Source: Solen grandis (lineage: Eukaryota > Mollusca > Bivalvia > Adapedonta > Solenidae). From it: 64,000 bases of DNA. Both the position numbers and the translations under genes were made by a program. Below the pieces are notes generated by a model. The model was not told the DNA's origin, did not search any database, and was given only the letters and a program-made list of their open reading frames with translations. Of the stretch, positions 52,893 through 64,000 are shown one piece after another; within the stretch, counting starts at the first letter, position 1; each line of letters begins with the position of its first letter. The DNA lies in the NCBI GenBank assembly GCA_021229015.1, contig CM037783.1, positions 60,838,776 through 60,902,775 on the forward strand. Direction: 5' to 3'.

Positions 52893-55800
52893 GTCCCTTT
52901 ATTAGATACACGTGTGAGTTTTATATTGACTACCAACTTATATCTTGTAGAAAATGCATCATGTACCCTACTATTCTTAGTGTGTTAGTTACTATCATTT
53001 CAACTCTATCAGACAAAATAAACCTGTTGGCAGAGTATACAAATGATACCTATAGATTAGTCCTTATAACAAGCAGCATGCTAGTGACATAGTCACAATG
53101 CAGTCAGCATACTTGGTGAAACTATTTTACTTGGTATTTAGCGAAAACTGAAAGCAGCACATTCGAGAGGCTGTTACATGCGAGCGGTTATGTACCTAGT
53201 AATAAAACCGTCGGGTAATTACAAGCACACGTGAAGAAGGGAAGAGATCCCAATCAATATCCTGCATATACACTTTCCAGGGCCATGAAACTGACATTTA
53301 TGTCCCGTAATCCCCCTCGCAATTGATTTGACCTCTCTAACCTTTATCGTAAATGACTGACCTCCCATAAATCTGAAATAGTCATTACGACGTCAGAGAC
53401 GCCGGGCGTTCTTGTCCGAACCTTTCCCTGCGTTTAATTTGTCTGGACCTTTTAATAGTAAAATAATCTAAGCAAATGATTAACATGAAATAATTAACAT
53501 TCAGTTTATTTGTCGGTGGGAAATAGATCAAACGGACGTTAACATATAATTAGGTCAGTAATTAACCTTTCTTTGGCCTATGTAGCTAAACAGATAATAC
53601 TGTTAACTATTGAGAAAATATGTTTATTTTCTACAATCATTTCTATACTTCATGTGGTTTTAAACAGTCAAACATATTCATTTATTAGATTATTTGTACA
53701 TTATAATATATTGTATAATTGATTCCAAACTATTTATCAAAGATCGTGGTTTTAACTAATTTAACTCTATATACTAACATGTTTACAAAATTGTTTAAAA
53801 AAATAATTCCCTGTAGCTCTTCTTTCTAATATTTCAATTAAGTTTATTGCTATTTTAATGAAACATCCACTGTAGCGTCATCTAGTTTCAGTCAGAATAG
53901 ATTTTACAAATGCCCTTGAGTTTTGAAAGCTTGTAGCATGAAATTTGCTGTTTGCTAATGCATTATGTATGCACTGTTATGGCTTTGAGACAAGATCAAT
54001 ACGGATCCCTCGGGTTTCTGACAGCTGAGACCACGTGATAGATAATCTGCAATTGGAAGACTTGACAACTTGTTGCATTCAAGGTCATGATTGTGTGCAT
54101 GTTATATGTTTGTTCCTAAGAAACCCAGTGACGTCATCATGGCAAAGCTCTGCAGACTGAAATCCCATCTTCGATTTCGATTGATTAAGTGTGCTCTACG
54201 TTCAGATATTCAAAGCAGTCCCTGCAGTGATATTCTTACGATATAGATTCAATATACATTGTTATTTTGTTACCATTCTTTGGGTTATATTGAGTATTAA
54301 AGCACAAAACATGCAATAATGTGTCCATTTTCATTTAACGCACTGGTTTTTTATCATGGACCTACAGGTTGAATTCAACTAGCTCTAATTACAAGCTCAC
54401 TCCTAGTTAAAATTTTATTGACAATGACTTGAACCTTGTACCTCACATATGTTTCTTCTTTTGAACTTTCTGTTTATTACTGGAACTACTTCGAAATAGA
54501 TTAGACCGATCTTTTACTCGAGGAACAAGTGGAAGAATAGACTGATTTGTCTGCAGTCTTAAATCATTGATCTTAAACACTAATATCCTCCTCGATAGCG
54601 ACCTAAATTCAACCCATGTAAACCCGTTTACCCAGCATGCCGTGTAATAGAGGAAGTTCTTTTCAATTCATCGAAGTGGCTTGAACTTAAAAATGTAGTG
54701 AAGGGGAGTAGTTTACCCCCCTACAAAGAATTAAAATTTATGAGAGCATCAAAACTATTTTGAGGCTTTTCCTTGATTATCTGCAGTAAAATCCAGAAAG
54801 TAAAGTGTTTAGCAAAGGTTTGAATATATAATTCGTTCCTCTAATTTTGCCGTCCAAAGCATGAGTATATTTCACTTTTGACGTCATAGTAGAATGTTGC
54901 GATGTTTGTGGGTTTATACATTCTTCCGCTTTGTATAGATTTTATTTTATTTCTTTATTTTTGCTATTTATCTGTTTGCATTGGTATCATTTTATTAGTT
55001 TGTCCTTATTTTTAAATTTTAAATTTTCTTTGTATATGTTTTTTTGAGTCATAAAATTTTAATGTCCCGGGTAACGTGTCCCTTTTAATATTTGTCCTTG
55101 AACTAGCGCAGCTTTCTACTATACTTTCATATTATGAATGAATGTCGTAAAGTGTCATACAAAGTTGATCAAAGTTATACTGTCGTCTGCAACCGCTGTT
55201 TTGATAAAGTATATACATGTACATACGGTACCTTTGATTAATATCATTACATGTTAACAATAATGATAATTTCCTGAAAGATTGAATTTAATATGTATAC
55301 AAGTATGTTCCTTCTGGAAATATTTGGAGCACAGTATTGCTGGTATGTTTGGATCTCTGCAATGGCGCGGTCGTCTGCAACCGCTAAAAATCATGTTGAA
55401 GTTGTGTATTAGTTATGTTAAATTTAGTTTGTTTATCATTCCAAATCATATATTAAAGTACTGTGTATTTAAATTGTTAATTACATCTAATATTTGATTA
55501 ATCAAATAGACATTAAGTGTTAGTTGTATAAATTGAGGTGCAAATATACGGAAATGAAAACGTTGAATGCTTTTGTTGTGTTTGCATGCAACCTCCTTTA
55601 CAGTTATTTAATATTGTTTATAGTAGAGGATTTACAGTTTTAGTGTTTATTTGACAACACTTTTTTGCATGTCTGAACGGTGTACCTCACGATCCTGTGT
55701 TGAATAGAAGATATTTCATTTGCTGTTAGTATTACATCCGACAAATATTGTTTTGTCAATAACAGTCTGGAATTGATTGCGATAAAACATTTATATTCAT

Positions 55801-56046
55801 TTGATGAATGTGTGGTCGTAAAAGTTTGCCAAAACGTTAATATGTAATTAATTTCCATACGCCCAAGAACACTGTATCTATGAGTCTAAATTCGTGATAT
55901 TAACACATCATAACGTTTTTTTTTCATGATACAATGAAGAAGGGCTAAATTAAGAAGGGAAAAAAACAAAAAGAAAAAAAAAACGCTGCAATTTTCAAGC
56001 ACAAGATCACACTCCTTCCAGGAGAGATCAAATAGAAGCGAAATGG
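52893..56046. other. No recognisable gene downstream of NELL
   Basis: I searched for the EGF3-6 and C-terminal VWC exons expected in a full NELL (cysteine-rich frames with DxDEC, CxxCxC or CCxxC) and saw none. The 16-base string gtcgtctgcaaccgct occurs twice, near 55183 and 55369. Confidence 0.55.
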
Positions 56047-56381
56047 TTGTTAATATATTATCTAGACAAAACCCTTGAAACTCTTAACAAACGGGAATCT
56101 CTGCCGATGAAGCAGACAGATATGTCAGCAGATGACGGGGTGTGTCTACCAGACAGACAAGTACAGCGTGGGTCAGTCAGCTGGAAAACCAGTCGGCACT
56201 GCGGGGGTCGTCCCGCACCATACACAAACAGTGGTACCACCACAACTGTCGGCGAGAAAGAGCGGGCTACAGAAGACGTCACACAATATATAGAAATCGT
56301 ATAAAGGGAATAAAGTATGCAAGATGCTGCAGACGTCACGCAGGAGTTACAGATTATATACACAAAAAGCACATATGCTAA
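56047..56381. other. Segment with overlapping open frames, unknown
   Basis: About 330 bp of higher GC than its flanks, open in several frames on both strands (+ 56047-56304, + 56142-56381, - 56372-56058). None of the peptides resembles a family I know. The string agacgtcac recurs inside. It may be a transposon relic. Confidence 0.3.
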
Positions 56382-56835
56382 TAATATGGAAGAATAACAA
56401 GCTGAGTCTCACTCACACACTGGTACGGCACAGAGAGCAATCATTCTTTTATGTGATTTCATATCAAATTCGACCTTGAAAATGCAATTTTACGGAAACT
56501 CTCGCCTACTACCTCTCACTGCACGCATGTCTTATATTACATAAGATGGTATTTTGCAAACAAGAATCGTTGCAGAGAAATTGATACCAGCTGTTAAGAC
56601 CTCTCCATTGGTATCAACTATTTTCTGTCCAATCCATTGACTGACATAAAGAGTACCAAGAGTACCGGTCTTCCCATACATTTATGTATTAAGGGAAATC
56701 ATGGTCGCTGGGATTTCTAGAGGAGAATAAGTATATGTTTTAATGATGGGATACTTCATCACTGTATGATAACCTTGATGTACGACGAGAAAGTTTTTTT
56801 ATGTATTCCGTTAGATAATGATCGAATCTATTTAT

Positions 56836-57077
56836 TTAACCCTTTCCCTCATAGAGGAAACCATGAAAAGACCTATGCGAACAACATAAAACCAGATCAG
56901 CCTGCGAGTAACTCGCAGGCTGATCAGGTTTTATGCTGTTCGCTGCTCCTCAGTGGTCTGGAAATGAGGATTTTGTAATTAAATTTGGTAAGATTTAACT
57001 GTGGTTTTCTGCAGATCAGGCTTTATGTGGTACCTACTGAGTACGTCAAAATGAGTCCATATGAGGGAAAGGGTTAA
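56836..57077 (+). mobile_element. piggyBac-like MITE, copy 2
   Basis: 242 bp with intact ends: ttaaccctttccctcata at the left and atgagggaaagggttaa at the right, so TIRs of about 17-18 bp including a TTAA target site on each side. It has the same internal palindrome as the other copies. TTAA targeting and CCC-starting TIRs are typical of piggyBac-type elements. It encodes nothing. Confidence 0.92.
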
Positions 57078-58926
57078 TACATGTAGTTATATATTTATAA
57101 TCTAACTGGAACGATTGATTAAGGATGTTTCAGAGGCTTACCACTGATTTTAATTTTGGTAAAAAATGAATTAGTATAATATTAAAGGAAAACCCAATTT
57201 TAATAAAAAAATATAATTTATAAAATAATAATTAAGGCTAATTATCACTTGAGGCCTACAGTTATTTATACGATTACATTATTTATATAATACATTACAT
57301 ATTAAGTTAAGTATATAATACATATATACAATTGAAATGACTCCATTTAGAGAAAAAATCATTACATGAGTTTGACCTTTGTATATTTCGAAATGTTTTG
57401 AAAAATGATGCTTCTGTAATCTGTGATATTTGTGATATATACAGACACAGTTTTCGTATTTGCTTTAGTATTAAATCTAACATATCTTGATATAATTGAA
57501 GACATTTATTACATTTTAATCAATGCTATTGCAGGAAAAAATTCACATATTTCACAATTCACAATTTTAATTAATCAGAATAATAACAATTTTTTTTTTC
57601 AGTCCGAAAATTAGTGAAGCTCTAAAGCTTTCACACACTTAATCTTCAGCTATTTGAAACTTTTATAAGAAAATCATTCTCCTGTTTATGTACTTAAGAA
57701 TGAATAAACATCTTACAACAATTCATGAATCTCTCATGAAGGAATTAATAGATGTAAAAGTAGGACAACGGAATGGATATACTCAATAGCTAAGTAGTGT
57801 AATCTTCGAATGAACAATTGTTTTGCTTGTTTCGTAAGTTTACGATTATTATGCTCGGCAAAAACAATAAATTTACTGTAAACTTTTTTTTCCTTTATTC
57901 ATATATTTACGGTAATTGCTACTTTTCCTTGCGTAAATGATATTGCTCTGTTTAAGCTAAATAACAATATTGCGATTGTAGCAAAGGATTTAAATTGCTA
58001 AAATCGAAATTGTAAATATTTTGGATTTGTTTCTTCGCATTAGGATTAAAGTTTATAGAAAGTAAATCTGATCCTCTCTATAATCTGAACGTTCGGTCCG
58101 TATAGTTTCCCGATCATGGTTTTCCCCTGTACGTCCGTACGCATGAACATCTTCATGTGTTTGTATGCCTCGTCATGTAATGACCATTAAAAGTGTAATT
58201 AGTTATATAAAAATATCATGTAACGGCAAGTCCAATTATCTAGGGGGTTCTTAAAGTTAATGGAAAAGGGCATAAAAAGCCTGACTGTTCCATCTCCAGT
58301 ACTGCGGCTCACCCGCGCCTGACAATACCCTCGTTTTAATCATCTCCTGACGCTATCCAGGCTTCGACACAGCTCGTTATCGCCGGCTAACTATACAACA
58401 GGATCTTATCCACGGCTAGAAAAATACACAAATTTACATTGAAGCCTTTGATGTCCATATGATGTATACACAGAGACAATGATTTTCCAGTGAACTTGAT
58501 GCGTAAGATTTTAAAACATTATCACTTTTTTTCTAGCAATCGAATCTATTTAAGAAATATGTTGGATATAAATAGAAAATAAATCAGATTCGTTTCTCTT
58601 TTTATACATATTTCTCGAAGTGGTTTGATGTCTGATCTGGAGAAAAAAATAAGTATTAAACACTAAGAAAATTTGTTTGGTTTAAATATATAGTTCTGCA
58701 TCATTAATGTCTAAACAAACACGTGGTTATCAGCGACTAGATTCAATTCACGGAAGAAGAATCCGACCAGGCTAGGGGCAAGAATATTAAATTATTTTCA
58801 AGACTTTTCCGGATGCTAAGTACTGGTCCAACCACGGATTCGTATAGGTGGAAAACCATTCGCACATTTCGGTGTAAACAAATAATCACATATACAAAGG
58901 GAAAACAAGAAGAGAAAGAAGAGTAA

Positions 58927-58928
<2 letters not shown>
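57078..58928. other. No recognisable feature
   Basis: AT-rich, with short runs only. No exon-like frames or named elements were recognised. Confidence 0.55.
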
Positions 58929-58998
<70 letters not shown>

Positions 58999-58999
58999 C
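58929..58999 (+). repeat. (GATT)n microsatellite
   Basis: About 17 uninterrupted units of the same tetranucleotide as the array at 52067. Confidence 0.97.
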
Positions 59000-61062
59000 T
59001 GTGTTTAAGGTTTCCATCTATGGGAGATTTGAAATCGGATTAGATTAAGTACCAGTCTGTTAATTAGAATATTCTAATTTGAATGATGTTCTCCCCAGTA
59101 CTACTTATCAACCTGTCTGGTCTAATTTCCTCTCCCTGGATGCTCGAATAAAATCGTTAAGGCCAAGTTGTAGACTAGCCATAGAAATTTAACGAATGAT
59201 TTATTGTTTTGAAAATAACACTGCTTTACCTAATGGCCAACAGAAAGATCGAGAACAAATCAAGGGAGGTAAACCAGACCTATCTTTACAACTTTGATAT
59301 GTCAAGGCCGCGAAGTGAACATGCTTCAAGTCTCGTGCTCATAAAGCCATGTCATTTTTAAACATATTTTATTATTATAAAAAATCTGTTAAAATATCAA
59401 GAGATATGTTATTAATATTATTATGTTTATTTTACCACGATAAATTATTCATTTTCATGTATTAATTCACAGAGCTATTTCTGTAATGACTTATCCAGGG
59501 ATGATACATTAATCACGTGCAGTTCACGTGCAGTACCCAGACTCTTGATATATTCCACATGGATTTTGAAAAATTTTGCCGTGCATTTCAATAAATATTA
59601 TCAGAATTATTTATTTTACAATCACTTCGATGACAAGTGAAGGTCACGAGAGAAATACGATCTATCGCTGGATGCGACATTATGTGAAGCTTTGGTGTCT
59701 TTATGACAAGGCGAGCATGCAATTCATGCAAAAAAGACACATCAACGACAGCTGGTGTGGGGCATGAGACACGAGCCGCTCATTACCGTAACCATGACAC
59801 CAAGATAGGTCGAACACGTCAGATAAAAGGTTTCACATCTACAGATGTTGTGTTCTTTTTAAATGGTTTTCACGTGTTGTTCAAGTTAAAAACAATTGAA
59901 AAGAAAATCATGAAAATGATTATTTTGAATTTAAGTTGTTCTCAGATTACTTGATTTATATTATACCCCAATTGCTTGGGTATTTTATTACCTCTTCAAA
60001 TTAATAAGAACAGTTTATGTTTTTAAAGAGGATATATAACTAATTAAACTTTTAAAGTGAGGTCAATGATTGTTAATTTGGCAATTTGTTGGGGTTTTTT
60101 TCGGCGAAAGCTGTATAAAAATAAAAATAAAAACAACAAAAGATTTCGGAAAAGCGCTCGTTTCATTGGTTTGTATGAATTATTTTAGGATATTCCATCA
60201 TTAAATGGGAGCGTGCATATCTTTCTACATGATTTCAGTTGGCAAATAACAATTTAATCTACCTATTCAAACATGAAAAACATCAAGTTGAAAAATTTAA
60301 AAAAATAACCTTCCAGTTTAAAAAGTAGACAGTTGTGAGTCTTTAGAAAAAGATGTTAACCTTGTTAGTGGACTCGTCCCTCTAAGTCACAAAACTCGCA
60401 GTGTATAAAGTCTATTTATAGCATCAGTTCGCCTGCTAAACTAAGAGCCTCGAGATCAAATCTCACTGACGGAACTTTTTTTAATAAGTTTTGCTTATTT
60501 TACAATTTTTCCCTTTCTTCCTTTTTCCCATCGACTAGTATATTGCATTTTCAAAATTTAGCGACAAATACATTTCCTATCGCAGACCATTTAAAACTTG
60601 CAAGCATTACTATATTAAATATATTATTACACTTTTACTTTCTTTAACTGTCATGTCTTTGATTCTTTTCTTACGCCGAATGTCTTTTTAAAGATATTTC
60701 TTGTTTATTTTTAATTATCAAGGGTCAATGGTTAGATCAAAAAAAATATCACAAAATTAAATTTTAATTAGTTACACCTGTCCATTTCTATATGTTATAT
60801 AATAGTTTTTTTTGTTTGATTTGTGAACATGAATTGTGGGTTAAAACAAAATATAAAGTAAAATATATTCATTAAAAATGTAATACATGTATAAAAGGAT
60901 AGTGGAGACAATAACAAAACAACAATAACAAATTGCAACCATCGGATAAAATGGGAAAAACACGAGAGATAAAACTTTTATATAATTAGCAACTGGGCTC
61001 GTGCAGGAACTTGGTGTATACCTCGGAACAAGCATGGTTCTCGGACAATCACCTTTCTACTG
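59000..61062. other. No recognisable gene
   Basis: AT-rich intergenic-looking DNA. Two CACGTG motifs 11 bases apart lie near 59515-59533 (cacgtgcagttcacgtgcag); no other structure was called. Confidence 0.5.
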
Positions 61063-61303
61063 TTAACCCTTTCCCTCATATAGACTCATTTTGACGCACT
61101 CAATAGGTACCACATAAAGCCTGATCTGCAGAAAGCCACAGTTAAACCTTACCAAATTTAATTACAAAATCCTCATTTCCAGACCACTGAGGAGCAGCGA
61201 ACAGCATAAAACCTGATCAGCCTGCGAGTTACTTGCAGGCTGATCTGGTTTATGTTATTCGCATAGGTCTTTTCATGGTGTCCTCTATGAGGGAAAGGGT
61301 TAA
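61063..61303 (-). mobile_element. piggyBac-like MITE, copy 3 (inverted)
   Basis: 241 bp in the opposite orientation to copies 1 and 2, flanked by TTAA on both sides, with termini ttaaccctttccctcata and tatgagggaaagggttaa. Internal sequence is almost identical to copy 2, with differences in the palindrome (ttgcaggctg). Confidence 0.92.
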
Positions 61304-63051
61304 TCCAAGCCTTGATGATATTTTATCGAACCTTGCTCCTAGTAACCTCTGAGAACAAAATACTTAAGCATGACATCTGAGTACATCGAGCACGTGGCTG
61401 ATCCCAGACTCCTTTTAAAAGATTTTTTTTTTTGTACTGTAACTATCGAGTGCTTCAAGTTAGAAGCGAGAAAAAATATGAATGACATATTTAATTAAAG
61501 TTGTTCTCAAGTATTTTATATATATTTTAAAGCTATAGCCCGCTTGCTTGCACTTTTTATATCACCTCTTCAAACTAGTAAGAATACCTCCTTGAAAACG
61601 ACTTAAAACTAATTTAACTTTTTAAGCTAGGTCAATGATTATTGGTTTTGGTATGGGCTTTATTTTAGGGCTCAAGATTTAGATCAAGGGGTTATCACAA
61701 AAACAGAGAACTTTCAATGAGTTAAACTTATCTGCTTCTTCATATCATATCATTGGATAGAACAATTTAATAACATCACGTTTCTTTAACGTTTATAAAA
61801 CAGCATTTCGGCAGGAGAAACCTTCTTCAAATTTCACAACATAATTTTCAGTAACAAACTACTGACGGTCCGTTACAGAAAGTAATGTCACATCATTTAG
61901 GACAATGCTGTTAGACATTCTAACGCAATAAAAAAAAATGCTATATGAACATGGAATGCTTGTGGCGTGCGTTATTTTTCGATATATGTACGGTTAAAAA
62001 TAACGTACATTATATGACGTCATATGAGTTCCAAGTAAAGTGTAATAAATTAAACCTCGCAGTCTAGTAAGCGTGTTCGAAAGGAAAGAGAGATTTTTTA
62101 TATATATATCGGAGGAAAACAATGCACAGATGTTTTACAATCCCTCAAACATGCGGCCTTTTTTTTTTTAGTTACTGCGCATCTGAACTTAAGACCGTGC
62201 ATTATTCTATATAGCACTCAAAACGAAACTCTTATGTCCGAAATAAATACTTCTAAAATAATCAACACCAAAATTGAAACCCTGGAATAATCTGGAAAAG
62301 AAAAGGGAATATAATTATATGACTAGAGCTCGATAGAGGCATGGTCTTCGAGAAACAGCACCTCGGACAACCGCTGAGGCCACAATACTAGGCTTCTCAG
62401 TCCTTAAATACTATGCTATTTTTGTTTCAAGACCACTACAAATATTTTATGTTTACATCTTACCTTTTTTCTAACACAGTGTTTGTGCTTTTCGAAGATA
62501 ACTGACAGTAATCGTCAATTATACATTACTCTAATGTATTCGTCGAATGTACATTACTATATACGATGGTGTAAAAAAATACAGACCTTGCCGCGTGTAT
62601 TTTATTCCATATTATAACTGTCAAAGTATATTAATACATACATCCACATGCATGCAAATGTGTATGCATGTTTTGGTTTTGGACATTTACAAACACAAAA
62701 AATGCATTAAAAATGCATCTACCTTACTTCCCTGCCGATAAGTGCTTCAAGGGTAACATATTTCACTCGGCAAACAAATCTTTTTTCCCTCCATGGCATC
62801 CCAAAGAAGCATACAACAGCGTGCAAACAACACAGATTGCATCAGGATAAGAGGACAATTTTATGGTGTTCCAATGTTGTGAAAAATGATTCGTCCACGC
62901 GTCATTGCGATACTAATGTATCGTTACTAGAAAGAAATTTACTTCATATGTAAATCATCAACTAAGCATCGCTCAGCTTGTAGTTGTTGGTACCTCCATC
63001 AGCCATTTAAAAAAGCCAAAGATGAAAAATCTTTCGGCACACGTGAATTAC
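61304..63051. other. No recognisable gene
   Basis: AT-rich. A small inverted repeat, cgttattttt / aaaaataacg, lies near 61970-62005. No coding or RNA feature was recognised. Confidence 0.5.
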
Positions 63052-63243
63052 CACCTACCAATGCCAAATACACGGTGGCGGGGTCACGGAGCCAAATTTG
63101 TGTCAGCATCTCGTACGCAACTTGACAGATATTGCCTTCCATAGCCAGTGATGGAACACTCTGCACTTGTAGATTTGGTAACAAAGAGGTCATTGAATCA
63201 ATAAACACGTCTGTTTCTTTTTCTTTTGATGTTCGCCGCACGA
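63052..63243 (-). CDS. Possible orphan exon, TRPM-like N-terminal (MHR) segment
   Basis: Reading the - strand, a 192-nt stretch is open and looks protein-like. It has an acceptor-like ttattag before 63243 and a possible donor g/gtaatt after 63052, which would make it a symmetric phase 1-1 exon. The peptide includes FIDSMTSLLPNLQVQSVPSL and CQVAYEMLTQIWLRDPATVY followed by LALVGG. The last part resembles the TRPM channel homology region, where members read like 'LYELLTQHW--P-LVISVTGG', and TRPM genes split near that GG. The resemblance covers only about 23 residues. No companion exon was seen on this strand, so it may be an exon of a gene extending out of the window, or a pseudogene fragment. 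Confidence 0.35.
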
Positions 63244-63895
63244 CTAATAATGAGTAAATATAGTGGTAAAATGATTACTGTGTCAGATTCGTCAAACATT
63301 TGCAAGATATCTCGAGTGTTCCTCCTTATAGACAGTCCTATTGATGGATATGCTTTGCTCGACTCCTCAATGCCTCACACAATTAATGGGTGATTGCCGG
63401 GATTACGTTAATGAACCATTTGAACAACTAGAGTTCTTTTAACCTATCTAAGAGGGAGGTGGATAAGGTTCACTGCGAGAATACGAAAATGTCTGCTGGT
63501 TTGACTAATGAATGAATACACGTGGCATCGTTTAAAATGCTTTGACATGTAAGTAATTGAAATTATAAACACAGCGTGATCAAACCTCTTCATTATGTCA
63601 AAAAGAGGCACAAAGTACTTTTCTAACCCGACGACCCTCAAAAGGCTTTATTTGTGAAATCATACGTTAAATTTGTGTAGCAAATTATACAAAACATACA
63701 GATAATTGTATATATTTCCCTACCACCATGTACATAAGGATTAAAAATTAACCGCTCTAGGTGGGATTAAGTAAACTTGTGATGTACGAGGGCCATTGGC
63801 GGGACCACGAAGTCATCTGCACATCTAAAAACCAAAAGACTACAATTATATAATCAGTGACAGAGCTCGTAAAGCGACTAGGACTATAGCTCAGA

Positions 63896-64000
63896 GAACC
63901 GGATACCATTCGAAGAACCAGATATACCTTTCGGAGAACCAGATATACCATTCGAAGAACCGAAAAGACCATTCCGAGAACCGGATATACCATTCGAAGA
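63896..64000 (+). repeat. 21-bp tandem repeat cut by the window end
   Basis: Units of the form gaaccagatataccattcga plus one base are repeated five times with changes (ccggata, ccaaaag, tttcgg) and run into the last base. The period is 21, so frames stay open, but nothing else supports coding. Confidence 0.9.

Noticed and set aside
56766..56978. 70-codon + strand frame ending in the MITE
   Set aside because: It crosses from flanking DNA into a known MITE copy; no coding signal.
52432..64000. Search for NELL EGF3-6 and C-terminal VWC exons
   Set aside because: No cysteine-rich frame with DxDEC, CxxCxC or CCxxC patterns was found, so no such exon is annotated; distant exons beyond the window remain possible.

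Overview
This is nuclear DNA from an animal, most likely a bivalve mollusc. The DNA is AT-rich, genes are split by introns of 0.35 to 8 kb with GT..AG junctions, and tRNA-derived SINEs, TTAA-flanked MITEs and minisatellites are abundant. A 100-N assembly gap lies at 42099-42198. No prokaryotic gene organisation, CRISPR array, rRNA gene or functional tRNA gene was seen.

One protein-coding gene is well supported: a NELL family gene (NELL1/NELL2-like, 'protein kinase C-binding protein NELL') on the + strand. It has eleven exons between 21215 and 52526, and every junction keeps the reading frame. They encode about 493 residues: a thrombospondin N-terminal/laminin-G-like domain (exons 1-4), a coiled coil (exons 5-6), two VWC domains (exons 6-7 and 8-9), one EGF domain (exon 10) and one calcium-binding EGF domain (exon 11). 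Exon numbers here count visible exons. The signal-peptide exon was not found, so it is either upstream of the window or unrecognised in the first 21 kb.

The last exon does not stop at the usual EGF boundary. It reads on into a tail with a roughly 20-residue hydrophobic stretch and a short basic end, then a stop and an AATAAA. No EGF3-6 or C-terminal VWC exon was seen in the remaining 11.5 kb. The window therefore encodes a short, possibly membrane-anchored NELL, or an intronically polyadenylated isoform of a longer gene.

Layout: 1-21214 has no recognisable gene, a 26-bp minisatellite, one full-length SINE and one copy of a TTAA MITE. 21215-52526 is the NELL gene, whose introns hold two 5'-truncated SINEs with perfect target-site duplications, two copies of a ~520-bp dispersed repeat, TIR and foldback elements, a near-perfect hairpin and many minisatellites. 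One minisatellite (40013-40790) has tandemly amplified the end of exon 6 together with its 5' splice site. 52527-64000 is gene-poor, with two more copies of the TTAA MITE in opposite orientations, a (GATT)n array, a possible orphan TRPM-like exon on the - strand (63052-63243) and a 21-bp repeat cut by the window end.
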